A stretch of DNA of 64,000 nucleotides, taken from Leuctra nigra (taxonomy: Eukaryota > Arthropoda > Insecta > Plecoptera > Leuctridae). The notes under the pieces were generated by a model that made no database searches, was not told where the DNA came from, and saw only the letters and a list, made by a program, of their open reading frames with translations. The DNA lies in contig OW203770.1 in assembly GCA_934045905.1 (NCBI GenBank), positions 29,397,259 through 29,461,258 of the forward strand, read 5' to 3'. Position 1 is the first letter of the stretch. Every line of letters starts with the position of its first letter. A program made the translations under genes and the position numbers. Positions 32,690 to 42,738 of this stretch are shown here, piece after piece.

Positions 32690-34721
32690 TAGTCTTATAG
32701 GAAATTTGCCGCTCTTTCATAATTTCTATATCCTCAAAAAATCGGGTGGCCATTTTGGGCTCCAGGGCTGTCCAAAGTGCCAAAAGTAGTGTATTTCAGT
32801 GAAATTATAATACTTTTGTCAATTTATTGTTCATGTATAATAAACGATGTGTCAGGAAGGTATGATAAAAAAATAAAAATTCTAAGTCTAACCAAAGTTG
32901 TATTTATTCAAGAAATTAAAGATGTCGGCGGATACGCTCTAAAATGCCATTAATTTTCAGAGAATTCGTTTTTCAAGGTTGCAGATTCTTATGTAGGTTC
33001 ATATAATGGACTATTATCTTAAATATTGATGGATCACGAAATTCACCCTTTGGGGGGTAAGGGGTGGAGACCTAAATGTTTCGATATCTGTAAAATAAAC
33101 GATAGTAGATAGGGACTAATCATTTATTGCATACACTAATTAAATTGTACTCTGTTCGAAAAAAATCACAAGATCCCAAAATTTTGTCGCCATCTTGAAT
33201 GAGACGTGTTTATATTTCGTTCTTTTGTGCTCAGCATTTCAAAAATCATGATAAATTAGCTGTTTTGGTCATCCCTTGTTCACTGCAAAGGTAACGAGTC
33301 ACCGCCTCCTGGACGAACATTACATGCTAAACTTCCTATCCTGGGACGTTTTTTCAACATAAGAATGCAATTTCAATGAGAACGGTTGGAGATACAGAAA
33401 TTATGCAAATTACAAATTTAATTATTAGTATTAGGGCTATATTTTATGTCTAATAAACTTTTTCGTAGTGCTTATAAAACTTACTAAATTTTATGAAAAC
33501 CTAAAATTAAACTCTTTTTATACAAGATGGCGGCATAATTTTGAGTTCTCGTATTTTTTTTGAAGAGAGCACATTTTTTTTAGTATGTGCAAGGAACCAT
33601 TTTTCTCTAGCTAGTGTGGGCTATTGTACAGATATCGAAACCTTTAGGTCTCCAACCCCCACCCCCCAAAGGGTTAATTTCGTGACCCATTGATTTTTAA
33701 GTTAAAAATACATAATATGAACCTACATAAGAAACTGCAACCTTGAAAAACGAATTCCCTGAAAATTACTGGCATTTTAGAGCTTATCCGCCGACATCTT
33801 TAATTTCTTGAATAAATACAACTTTGGTTAGACTTAGAATTTTTATTTTATTATGGTACCTTCCTGACACATTGTTTATTATACAAGAACAATAAATTGA
33901 CAAAAGTATTATAATGGCACTGAAATACACTCTTTTTGGTACTTTGGACATCCCTGGAGCCCAAAATGGCCGCCCGATTTTTTGAGGATATCGAAATTAT
34001 GAAAGAGCGGAAAATTTCCTATAAGACTGCCCAAGGAAAAATTAGTATCACATTTTGCACTATTTTGCCAAATGTATGTGCTAACAGCCCTCACTACATA
34101 TCAGTTTCATACGTTTGAAAGTTTCTGCTCTAACTACCTTGGAACTATAAAGAGTCGAAGAAGACGTGATCAACATTTTCGAGAAATTTGACAGATAACA
34201 CGCAAAATGTCAGTAAAATGTCAATAACTTTTGGATTTAAACACAGATAAGTCTGAAAATTGTCAAAAATACAGATAATGTTGGTACCAATGACCACGCG
34301 AAGTTTTAAGTTGATCGGTCGTACGGTTTTAGTTTAAATTTCAAAAATCATATGAAAGATTTTTTTAAATTTTAACCAATGGGAGGATTTGGCTGAAACT
34401 TTGTATGATTGGGTAAAATGTTAGTGGTAATGACTTGTCAAAATTTCAAATTGATAAAACAAACCAATCGAAAGATAATTTTTTTAAAATTTGAACCAAT
34501 CACGGGATCCCGTTCAAAAACGATCCCAGGGACCGCATAGAGTACGTTAGTATGTGTACAAAATTTCAGATTGATTGCTTGAGCGGTTTGACCTGGGCTG
34601 TGACCACAAAAAAAAATACAAACAAAAAAAAAACACACAGAGAAAGTGCCATAAGAGTACCGTGGTGACGCTCGCTACGCTCGCTCAAAAATCAGGTAGT
34701 AACTACCCATTACAGCCTAAA

Positions 34722-34883
34722 AGACTAAATAATGCCACACACTGGAGTACTTTATGACCTCTGATGCGAACTCAAAGTGTTAAATACGAATATTTTTCGT
34801 ATTTTTCGATATATTTTCTTAAATTTAACACTTTGAGGTTTTACCAGAGGTCACAATGAACTCCAGTGTGTGGCATTAGTCTA
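34722..34883. repeat. Central hairpin of the piggyBac-like MITE
   Basis: AGACTA..AATGCCACACACTGGAGT and its inverted copy ending TAGTCT. The stem is interrupted by an AT-rich loop near 34795-34815. It could be mistaken for a separate MITE, but the flanking arms continue the palindrome. Confidence 0.7.
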
Positions 34884-35902
34884 CTAGGAAAACGCTCAGT
34901 GTAACGCGTTGATGAGCGAGCACAGAACATGCAACATCCCCATAGTAACGATGCACGACACGGCACAAGACGATTTTCTCTGCAAATTTTCAATCTCCAT
35001 AATACTCTGGATGAATAACAGATCCATTGTGTCGTGAAGTCTTACCTACATACCTTCTCCAGAAATCTCTTGTGACATCCTATACTAAACTCGTAAAATT
35101 ACAATTAATACTTGACTGATTGGGCTTACAATATGTAAAATTTAATATTAAGTTGGTCTTGATCACCATGCAAAATTTGAACTTAATGTGAACATTTTTA
35201 TTGTCGACCAATCAGAAGACATTATTTAAACTTAAACCAATTAGAGGATTTGGCCTTCGTACTGCATCCGATTTTATGCGCTAGCTCAAAAATGCTTTCA
35301 TTTTACTGTACATTGTGGATAGCTTGGCTGCTCTACAGGCCTTGCCTTGGAGCAGAAGCTTAAAGAAGGCAGGGATGACAATTTAGTATACATTTTTCAA
35401 GATTATGGAATAAAATGACCTTAAAATGACAAAACTTTTGAAAATAACGACAGATTAGACTGAAAATTGGCAAAAATATCTAAAATGTTGGTACCAATGA
35501 CCACGCGAAGTTTCAAGTTGATCGGTCAATCTGTTCTAGTTTAAATGTCAAAAATCACATGAAAAATGGTTTTAAATTTGAACCAATAGGAGGATTTGGC
35601 TGAAACTTTTTATGATTGGGTACAATGTTGGTTGCAATGTTTTTGCTAAATTTCAAATAGATCGAAGCACCCAATCGAAAGATAATTTTTTTAAAATTTG
35701 AACCAATCACGGGAGCCCATTCAAAAACGATCCCAGGGACCGCATAGATTACGTTAGTATGTGTACAAAATTTCAGATCGATTGCTTGAGCGGTTTGACC
35801 TGGGCTGTGACCACAAAAAAAACAACAAACAAACAAAAAAAAACAAACACACAGAGAAAGTGCCGTAAGAGTACCGTGGTGACGCTCGCTACGCTCGCTC
35901 AA
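34884..35902 (+). mobile_element. Helitron-like family F1, copy 2
   Basis: Starts CTAGGAAAACGCTCAGTG, ends CGCTACGCTCGCTCAA. The outside bases are A|T. Joining them gives agtctattaggctg, against agtcttttaggctg predicted from the other arm of the host palindrome, so there is no target duplication. It is 1,019 bp with internal ~120-bp modules containing TTTGAACCAATCACGGGA-like text. Confidence 0.75.
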
Positions 35903-36835
35903 TTAGGCTGTTATGGGTCGTTACTATCTGATTTTTTAAAATTATTAAGGGGGAAGACAAAATTTCAAAAAACCGCTCCGATGAACCATGCGATTCCCGT
36001 TCGCTTCCGTTTGCCTCTTAAGGTGTAGAAATGTTGCCATTATTGAAGTAGGTAAATTCTCTTAAGGTCCATTCACACGGTTGATTGCACGCAACTGATT
36101 GGTATACTTCTACCATAAGTCTCATTGGATGTGCGCGTGTGAACTGGCCGATCATCTGATTCATACCAATTACCGATCGAATCCGGAGTATAGAGACTAG
36201 CTCTAAACTAGATGATTGAAGACGCCCGATTTGCGTCGTTGACCAATGAGATGTGAGAGTTTCAGTCACGTGGTACTTACAAGCAGGGTGCGAATTGTTC
36301 AATTTTCAGAGGGGGGGATGATAGGAAAAATTAAAATTCCGAGTATGTTGGGAAATATAGAAGAGGCGAAAAATACGATTGCCCACGAATACAATGGGGG
36401 GCCTGGGGGGAGGGCCCCCCAGTACTATGCGGGTCCGGGGCGCATAGCCCCGGGAAATTTTGAATTTCAAGATTGGATTGATTTGGGTACGTCCACGAGA
36501 GAGAGTATCCCTCATTTTTTAAACTTTTTTAATTTTTTTTTTTATTTCTCATTTTTTTAAATTAAATTTTAAATTTAACAGTTTTAGCTACTTAAGAAAA
36601 TATTCAAAATATTAAATATATATTGTCTTGATACTAAAAAAAAATAATATCAAATTGTAAAATTTTGAAAAAAAATTCAAATTTTTTTATTTTTTTATAT
36701 TAAAATATGTAATATTATTAGATACTTTTTACATTATTCAAAATATCAAATGTTTTTATTCTTGGTATTCTAAAAAAATATTTTAATGTTTTGAATTTGC
36801 AAGTCACAAGGGAAACCAAAGTCCAGTTAATAAAA

Positions 36836-37773
36836 CTAGGAAAACGCTCTGTGTAACGCGTTGATGAGCGAGCACGGACAGGCGCAACACACCTCGAACT
36901 GAAATTATGTCTATCGAAAATATCATTAAAAGCCAATAATTCTTGAATTTCGTCAGACTCAAGTATAAAAATTACAAAATTGTCCTAAAACATTAGTCCC
37001 AATAACCATGCAAAGCTTGAACCTTTTGAACCTTTCTGATTGAACTGTTCCTCGTTAATATTCTAAAATCACAGGATCTCTTAAAAAAAAAAAACTGGGA
37101 CCACTCATATGATATTATTGTGTGTACTTACACAATATTAGATCGATCTGTTGAATGGTCATATCAGTTTCATACGTTTGAAAGTTTCTACTCTAACTAC
37201 CTTGGAACTATAAAGAGTCGAAGTAGCCGTGATCAACATTTTCGAGAAATTTGACAGCCAACACGCAAAATGTCCGTAAAACGTCAATAACTTTTGGATT
37301 TAAACATAGATTAGTCTGAAAATTTTCAAAAATGCAGATAATGTTAGTCCCAATGACCATGCAAAGTTTAAAGTTGTTCAGTCATACGGTGTTTACGGTC
37401 GTACGGTAGTTTAAATTTCAAAAATCATATGAAAGATTTTTTTAAATTTTAACCAATAGGAGGATTTGGCTGAAACTTTGTAAGATTGGGTACAATGTTG
37501 GTCGCCATGACTTGTCAAAATTTCAAATTAATCGGAACTACCAATCAAAAGATATTTTTTTTAAAATTTGAACCAATCACATGAGCCCGTTCAAAAACGA
37601 TCCCAGGGACCGCATAGATTACGTTAGTATATGTGCAAAATTTCAGATCGATTGGTTGTGCCGTTTGACCTGGGCAGTGAACACAAAAAAAAACAAAAAA
37701 AAACAAAAAAAAAACAAACACACAGAGAAAGTGCCGTAAGAGTACCGTGGTGACGCTCGCTACGCTCGCTCAA
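36836..37773 (+). mobile_element. Helitron-like family F1, copy 3 (complete, 938 bp)
   Basis: CTAGGAAAACGCTCTGTG at the start and CTCGCTACGCTCGCTCAA at the end, with host A|T junction. Read on the minus strand it ends ..CCTAG then T, with a possible AACGC/GCGTT stem 7 nt before the end, as in Helitron 3' termini. The opposite end begins TTGAGCGAGC rather than the canonical TC. It carries the empty site for the CAT-flanked element. Confidence 0.7.
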
Positions 37774-38287
37774 TAAAGATATATGTTCAATCAATGGATC
37801 TGCAAATAGCTACTATTTTTTTATTGAATTTAGGTACTGTTAATAAATAGACCTATTAATTTTTTTACAAAAAATTATCAGGATTTGCAGCAATGAAAAA
37901 AACAAAAAAGTGACCAAAACAAAAGACAGTTTCCTTGTCACAAGAGTAACCAAACTACTAAAATCAATTAAAAATAATTGAAAGTTTATTTGAGATGAAA
38001 TTCTAGTTAATCTTGGATGAAAATAGTCATAATATCTACATGTATTAGAAAAAACACATATTTGTTACACTAAGGGTCTTTTATCAGGCTATGATTAGCA
38101 AAATCTGCTGCAAACGGTCACAAGAGTAACCGTGGACGTACCCATTTGGTGCATTTCTAAGCGATTTGTACACTGTTTGAAGCCCTTTTTCACCACGACA
38201 AATGGCATTATAAAAGAGGGATTGCTTTTAGAAGTAGTGGGCAAGCAAAATAAATCGTAGAATAAATAAATCTTATCAAATACAGCT

Positions 38288-38736
38288 CCCCACCGACGGC
38301 TGCCACCTATCGCGGTGGTGGGGTTTGTGTTTGCCAACGATCCATTGCAGCTACGCCGGCGAGCATATGCTCATGTGTAAGGGTTACCCATGCCGGACAG
38401 GTCAGTGGTGAGGCCCAGACCAAGAGCAGCCAGGGTCGGCCTAACCATGCCCTCCCTTGAATTTGCGGTCCCCATCGGGCCGGCCTTCCCCCTCGAGATG
38501 GTGATCCCCCTGAAATCGGGTTCCGCCGGCCCGAATCCTTACACCCCCCGGTCCGTCCCCATTCCGGCCTGGCCTTCCCACCAGTGCTGGACTCCCCCGG
38601 ATCGGGCCCGTTAGGTCAACCCCCTCCCAATGTCCTCCACTTAATTCAACAAAGTTTAAAGTAAAATAATTATTTAATGTGCGCAATATAACCTCGTCGT
38701 TGACGCGCCGTTAAACCCTATTAATCTATCTATCTA
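38288..38736 (+). mobile_element. GC-rich retroposon with 13-bp target duplication
   Basis: ATCAAATACAGCT is repeated exactly at 38275-38287 and 38737-38749. Between them is GC-rich DNA ending GCGCCGTTAAACCC..TAATCTATCTATCTA, a tail like those of insect SINE/LINE copies. No pol III boxes or RT frame are evident, so it is either a 5'-truncated LINE or a SINE. Confidence 0.8.
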
Positions 38737-39344
38737 ATCAAATACAGCTTATTTGCTAATACAGGCAATTTGACAAATTGTTTTGTGACAATTTATTTTT
38801 ATAATTTTAGATTTATTTCAGAAAAAAGTTGGTACCTAATCTATTGTTTCAACATTTTACAGAGGGCGGGGAAAATCTATCCCCCCCTGGGATGCTTTAT
38901 TGGGAAACAGAGCCGGGGATGAGAAAACCAGAGGGCTGGAAATCCCCCCCATCCCCCCATCAATTCGCACCCTGCTTACAAGGAAATCAAGATGGCTCCG
39001 AAAGTGTACATTGACATTAGAACAGGAATCACTATTGTTTTATTATAACAAATAATTAGAGATAAGACGAAATAATGATGACAAACCTCCTTCTGGAACA
39101 TTTCAACGGAAACAAAAGACAAAATCTAGTTCTTACGCCTTCTAGAAGCAGGCAAGGTCGTGTGATTGAATACTTTGTCGTCTGAACTGGAAAATCGCGC
39201 ACATCCAATGAAACTTATGGTAGAAGTACACTAATTAGTTGCGTGCAATCAACCGTGTGAATGGACCTTTATGATCATTGAATGACCATCACCTTGATCT
39301 ACCTCCTAGGGACAAGATTAAGATGGTAAAACATACCTATTTAT

Positions 39345-39635
39345 ATTTTTTTTGTCTGGGGCTTAACGTCGCACTGTTCTGCAGCGAGGCTAATGGCGAC
39401 GGATGAATGATTATGATGATGATTGGGGGATGATGGTGAATAGTAGGTAAGGATGGAAGGTGGGAAGGAAGAGGTCGTGGCCCATTAGTAGGGTACCTTC
39501 CCAGCATTTGTCTGTCGACTGAGGGAATTCCACGAAAAAACCCCAGTCAGGAAGGACGGCCGCAGGAATCGAACCCGGGCCTCCGGAATACAAGTTCCGA
39601 GCGTTACCACTCAGCCAACCTGTTCCGTTGAAACA
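39345..39635 (-). mobile_element. tRNA-derived SINE
   Basis: Minus-strand box A TGGCTGAGTGG (39617-39607) and box B GGTTCGATTCC (39575-39565) form the head. The body runs leftward through GATGAT-type simple repeats to about 39345 (..GCGACGTTAAGCCCC). Structure typical of arthropod SINEs. Confidence 0.7.
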
Positions 39636-39778
39636 TACCTAAATACCTACAGTCTATTAGTAAAACTAAATTACTATGAATGGGACCTATAACCCTGTGG
39701 GATGCTCACTTTCAGTAAAATCAACTTAACTCATTCCATGTGATTTCTTGTCATGTACAAATGTGACACTCGAGATAT

Positions 39779-39895
39779 GTACACTGGCGGCAATATGATC
39801 CTTGCATTCTGTCTCTCTCTGACCCATATCATAAACATGTTTTGATATGGAGCAGAGAGAGACAGAATGCAAGGATCATATTGCCGCCAGTGTAC
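39779..39895. repeat. 117-bp near-perfect hairpin
   Basis: Arms of about 43 bp (GTACACTGGCGGCAATATG.. to ..CTCTCTCTG) pair perfectly, and the stem continues through CATATCA/TGATATG to a short loop. TA near each end would fit a mini Tc1/mariner MITE. Confidence 0.85.
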
Positions 39896-40412
39896 TTTAC
39901 TATTTCTACCGCACTGACTTGACTGGCGCTGATACAAATTATATTATCTATCTACTTTGACTCCAATTCCTTGGCTCTTTCATGGTCCTATTATTTTATT
40001 ACTCCTATTTATTTAAAAATTTGAATTGCAGTAAGAACATAGCTGCAAAAGTCTGGTTTTATGAAGCGAGTGGATTTTATAATTAATATGAACGAAGCCT
40101 TGGCTACTCGGCACGTAACTAAAATTGACGGATCAAACCTGGCCTGGGCCGAGTAAGACATATCAAAGATTTAGGTTTTACTTTTTCTGATGATTTAAAA
40201 TTTAACAAGCATGTGAATACAATTGTCCTCAAAGCTTTTAAATTACTTGGATTCATAAAACGTAATTGTAAAGAAGAATTTAAGCAAGCTACACTCAAAC
40301 GTTTGTATACGGCTTTGGTTTGGCCTCAGGTGGAATATGCCACTGTGATATGGAACCAATAGGTTTAGTTTGACAACTCTTCACTTGAGGAGGCAAATGT
40401 GTGACATCTCTT

Positions 40413-41376
40413 CCCTGCTGAAAATTCTTGCCAAGATCTTGCAAGATTTGCAAGATCTTGCTAAGATCTTGTATTAATTAAGATCTTGCTAAGATCTTAC
40501 CAATATCTTGGTAATATCTTGATAAGATCTTATCAAGATCTTGACAAGACCTAATCAAGATCTTGCCAAGATCTTACCAATATCTTGACAAGATCTTACC
40601 AAGATCTTGGTAATAACTTAATAAGATCTTATCAAGATCTTGACAAGACCTAATCAAGATCTTGCCAAGATCTTGCCAAGATTTTTTTCAAGATCTTGCT
40701 AAGGCTCTTAGATTTTTTTTTATCTATAGTATATTGAAGTATTCCCGATTTATAATGTAGTTTATATATGTAGTACTTCATTGACTTTTTACTACAGTAT
40801 TTGTAGTAAAGTAAGGTGTATAAAATATAAACTACAGAATTTTTACTTCATTGACTTAGAAAATTTGCACTACATCACCTAGTAAAATAAACTATAGTAA
40901 TTATACTACAGAGCGTGAGCTGATATATTTTATGGGGGAAATATCACAGATCAATTTACTTTATAAATAAATCTTAATATTTATCGTTTCTCCTATTTTA
41001 ATATGTTAATAACAATTTAATGATTCACTAAATTATATAAATATGTTCACTTAAATATGAAAACTCAATATGATCACTATTAGCGCAGCTAAGTCTTGTC
41101 TGCACCGGTGGCCTACTCGGTAAGACGCTTGACTACGGACTCCGAGGTCGCAAGTTCAAGACACGGCGGTTCCATGGGATTTTATAATTGAAATGTGTAA
41201 TGAAACCTTGTCCATTACTTCAGAGGAGGTTTCCCGAAAGCAAATGAATACTTATAAATAGAAAATTTTATTTTTTTATGAAATTTTAACGTTTTTTTGG
41301 CGGCAAAATGTACAAGATCTTGCAAGATTTTGTTTGCGATATCTTGCTAAGATCTTGCTAAGATTTTTCAGCAGGG
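40413..41376. mobile_element. AAGATCTTG-rich TIR element, copy 2
   Basis: CCCTGCTGAAAA..TTTTTCAGCAGGG ends as in copy 1, with shorter AAGATCTT arrays and the same core with inverted orientation. Flanks are TT and TT rather than TA. It interrupts the LINE fragment, 964 bp. Confidence 0.85.
41103..41177 (+). other. tRNA-like pol III promoter in the AAGATCTTG element, copy 2
   Basis: Box A TGGCCTACTCGG (41109-41120) and box B-like AGTTCAAGAC (41153-41162), then CACGGCGGTTCC. Conserved with copy 1, in the opposite orientation. Confidence 0.6.
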
Positions 41377-41660
41377 TTTATACAAAATTGTTACCTAACC
41401 ATTATTTTACCCATATTGACCTGCTCCGTGACATTAATTTTAAGGTTCCGTCGATAACGAGGAACATAGAAACTGTTCAGCAGTCACAGAGTAGAATAGA
41501 TGTTTTCAAATACTCTTGTTTCAATAGGGTTCAATCCACGTACAATGCGTTAATGCCAAATAATGTTGATATTAATAATACTGATTTTAACACTTTTAAA
41601 TCTGTTATTGTTGCTTTATGTTCCACAGCACTTTGTTTGTTGATTGTAGAATCTCTTTAA

Positions 41661-41795
41661 TTTGTAAAATCTTTTATTTCTGATTGTTCGTTATTAATTA
41701 TTTACTTTGCCTGTTGGTTACAATGTTTATTTATTCTATTGTATTGCACTTGTGGGTTTATCCCATTGTCAATAAAGATGAAATAATAATAAATT
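41661..41795 (+). mobile_element. LINE 3' UTR and tail
   Basis: AT-rich DNA after the RT fragment, ending CTTGTGGGTTTATCCC, then AATAAAGATG and (AAT)n. This fits the 3' end of the same retrotransposon. Confidence 0.6.
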
Positions 41796-42226
41796 GATCC
41801 GAGTACAAATGCAATTGACATCTGGTCATGTTCCGTAACAATCAATGCTTGTTATTGTCATTAAAATGTGAGGTCAGCTACTAGAGTGAGGCAAGGAGAT
41901 CGCTTGGACTCTTCTGATAGAACATTCAGTCAGTCAGAGATATTGAGCGTCGGTTTTACTTGTGCCAAGTTCTAATCGCACCCGTACACAAATGTGTGGT
42001 GAAATCTAGATTCACCGTACCGAAGAATGGTTGACCTTGGAATATTATTGTCATCCAGCAATCTATTATCTAAATAATCATTAAAATATTACAGTGATTA
42101 GAATCATTCAAAATTGAGCCAATGACTGTGGATTGACAATAGATTTCAAGGTTTCCGTAACTTTATCTCCTACCATTTGAACTGGGATGTCTTCACTTTA
42201 ACAACTCCAACAACTCCAACAACTAC
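41796..42226. other. Unassigned DNA
   Basis: No gene or repeat supported, apart from a CAACTCCAA triplet repeat near 42201-42225. Confidence 0.4.
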
Positions 42227-42232
42227 CCGAGT

Positions 42233-42732
42233 CTAGGGTTGCCATACGTCCCGTGTCCCGCCTCGACATTCAATTTTCAGATAATATTTCAGACCACGCG
42301 GATTTGCGTCTTGGAACTTGCAAGAAGTTGTATTACTCGCTACCTTGGTGCACCGAGCGCTTAGACTATTGCGTTAGATCTGAAAGCTGCCGATCAGCTG
42401 TCTCGGCATCGTTTTGTTCTCTGCCATGCCAGAGTTGCCCGATTGGGCTCCTTGACCCTACCATATTGCGACAAACCTTTTGCTTGACGATTTGGGCGAC
42501 TTCACAATATCCTTCCATAATCCAAAATTTTGAGAAAACCTGTAGAAACCAATACCTATCTACTTTGAAACTTAATTTCCATAAATGTGAACAAGCAATT
42601 TCAGGTGGTTGAAATTTCTAGTCCAAAATGCATAGGAATGGCTCCATTTCATTCCTGAAATTCAAAAGTTACCAGAACCTGTGTGTTCCTATTGCCTGTC
42701 CCTCCTCAGGATATTCAACATGGCAACCCTAG
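42233..42732. mobile_element. 500-bp TIR element (CTAGGGTTGCCA ends, CCGAGT duplication)
   Basis: CTAGGGTTGCCAT at the left and its inverted copy at the right. CCGAGT lies outside both (42227-42232 and 42733-42738). The two open frames crossing it have no domain and are not called. Confidence 0.8.
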
Positions 42733-42738
42733 CCGAGT

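Larger units (their letters stand above)
30795..34096. mobile_element. Foldback TIR element with CAT duplication, nested in F1 copy 1
   Basis: TIR TAGTGAGGGCTGTT at both ends. CAT lies outside both (30792-30794, 34097-34099). F1 copy 3 shows the empty site ggtCATatcag at 37157-37165. Long inverted arms (e.g. TCTTATAGGAAATTT..CCGCTCTTTCATAA) make it a ~1.46-kb hairpin once the inner element is removed. No open frame of note. Superfamily unresolved; it reads TAGTG..CACTA, the reverse of CACTA transposons. Confidence 0.8.
30452..34688 (+). mobile_element. Helitron-like family F1, copy 1 (interrupted)
   Basis: Starts CTAGGAAAACGCTCTTG and ends CTCGCTACGCTCGCTCAA. Removing the nested 3.3-kb element leaves about 932 bp, against 938 bp for copy 3. 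The opposite palindrome arm of the host shows AATTTT followed by six A and TCAG, which is exactly restored by joining the outside bases, so insertion made no target duplication. No Rep/helicase coding. Confidence 0.75.
30369..36017. mobile_element. piggyBac-like hairpin MITE, host of a four-level nest
   Basis: Ends GAGGCAAACGGAAGCGAA and its inverted copy, each flanked by TTAA (30365-30368, 36018-36021). Removing two F1 insertions leaves about 393 bp that is almost fully palindromic. The left arm is 30369-30451 plus 34689-34795. The right arm is ~34815-34883 plus 35903-36017. The centre contains GCCACACACTGGAGT inverted. Each arm gives the pre-insertion sequence for the F1 copy in the other arm. 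Confidence 0.85.
36283..38975. mobile_element. TIR element with TTACAA duplication, nested
   Basis: GCAGGGTGCGAATTG at the left and its inverted copy at the right, with TTACAA outside both ends (36277-36282, 38976-38981). Subterminal G- and C-rich runs. It holds an F1 copy and a retroposon. The 6-bp duplication leaves the superfamily open. Confidence 0.75.
36065..39268. mobile_element. PIF/Harbinger-like MITE (TTA duplication), invaded
   Basis: About 85-bp TIRs beginning AGGTCCATTCACACGG, with TTA outside both ends (36062-36064, 39269-39271). Without the nested DNA it is about 510 bp. Its end style resembles the element at 7965-12135. It starts 43 bp after the end of the neighbouring nest. 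Confidence 0.8.
40153..41660 (+). pseudogene. Non-LTR retrotransposon RT C-terminal fragment, interrupted
   Basis: 40153-40362 encodes KDLGFTFSDDLKFNKHV.., KAFKLLGFIKRN and LVWPQVEYATVIWN, the usual C-terminal thumb region of jockey-like reverse transcriptases. It then meets a stop. The downstream text (LRRQMCDIS) leads to an AAGATCTTG element (40413-41376). Coding resumes with HYFTHIDLLRDINFKVPS and ends at 41660. A deletion, a stop and a frameshift make it inactive. The endonuclease and RT palm are absent (5' truncated). Confidence 0.8.

Noticed and set aside
30795..34096. CACTA (En/Spm) transposon
   Set aside because: It has a 3-bp duplication, but the ends read TAGTG..CACTA, the opposite of CACTA elements, and there is no transposase.
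36829..37777. 6-bp AATAAA target duplication for F1 copy 3
   Set aside because: Other F1 copies show no duplication when compared with palindromic host arms; in an A/T-rich site this match is probably chance.
38390..38686. GC-rich ORFs on both strands as a gene
   Set aside because: They lie inside a retroposon bounded by a 13-bp duplication and have no recognisable domain.
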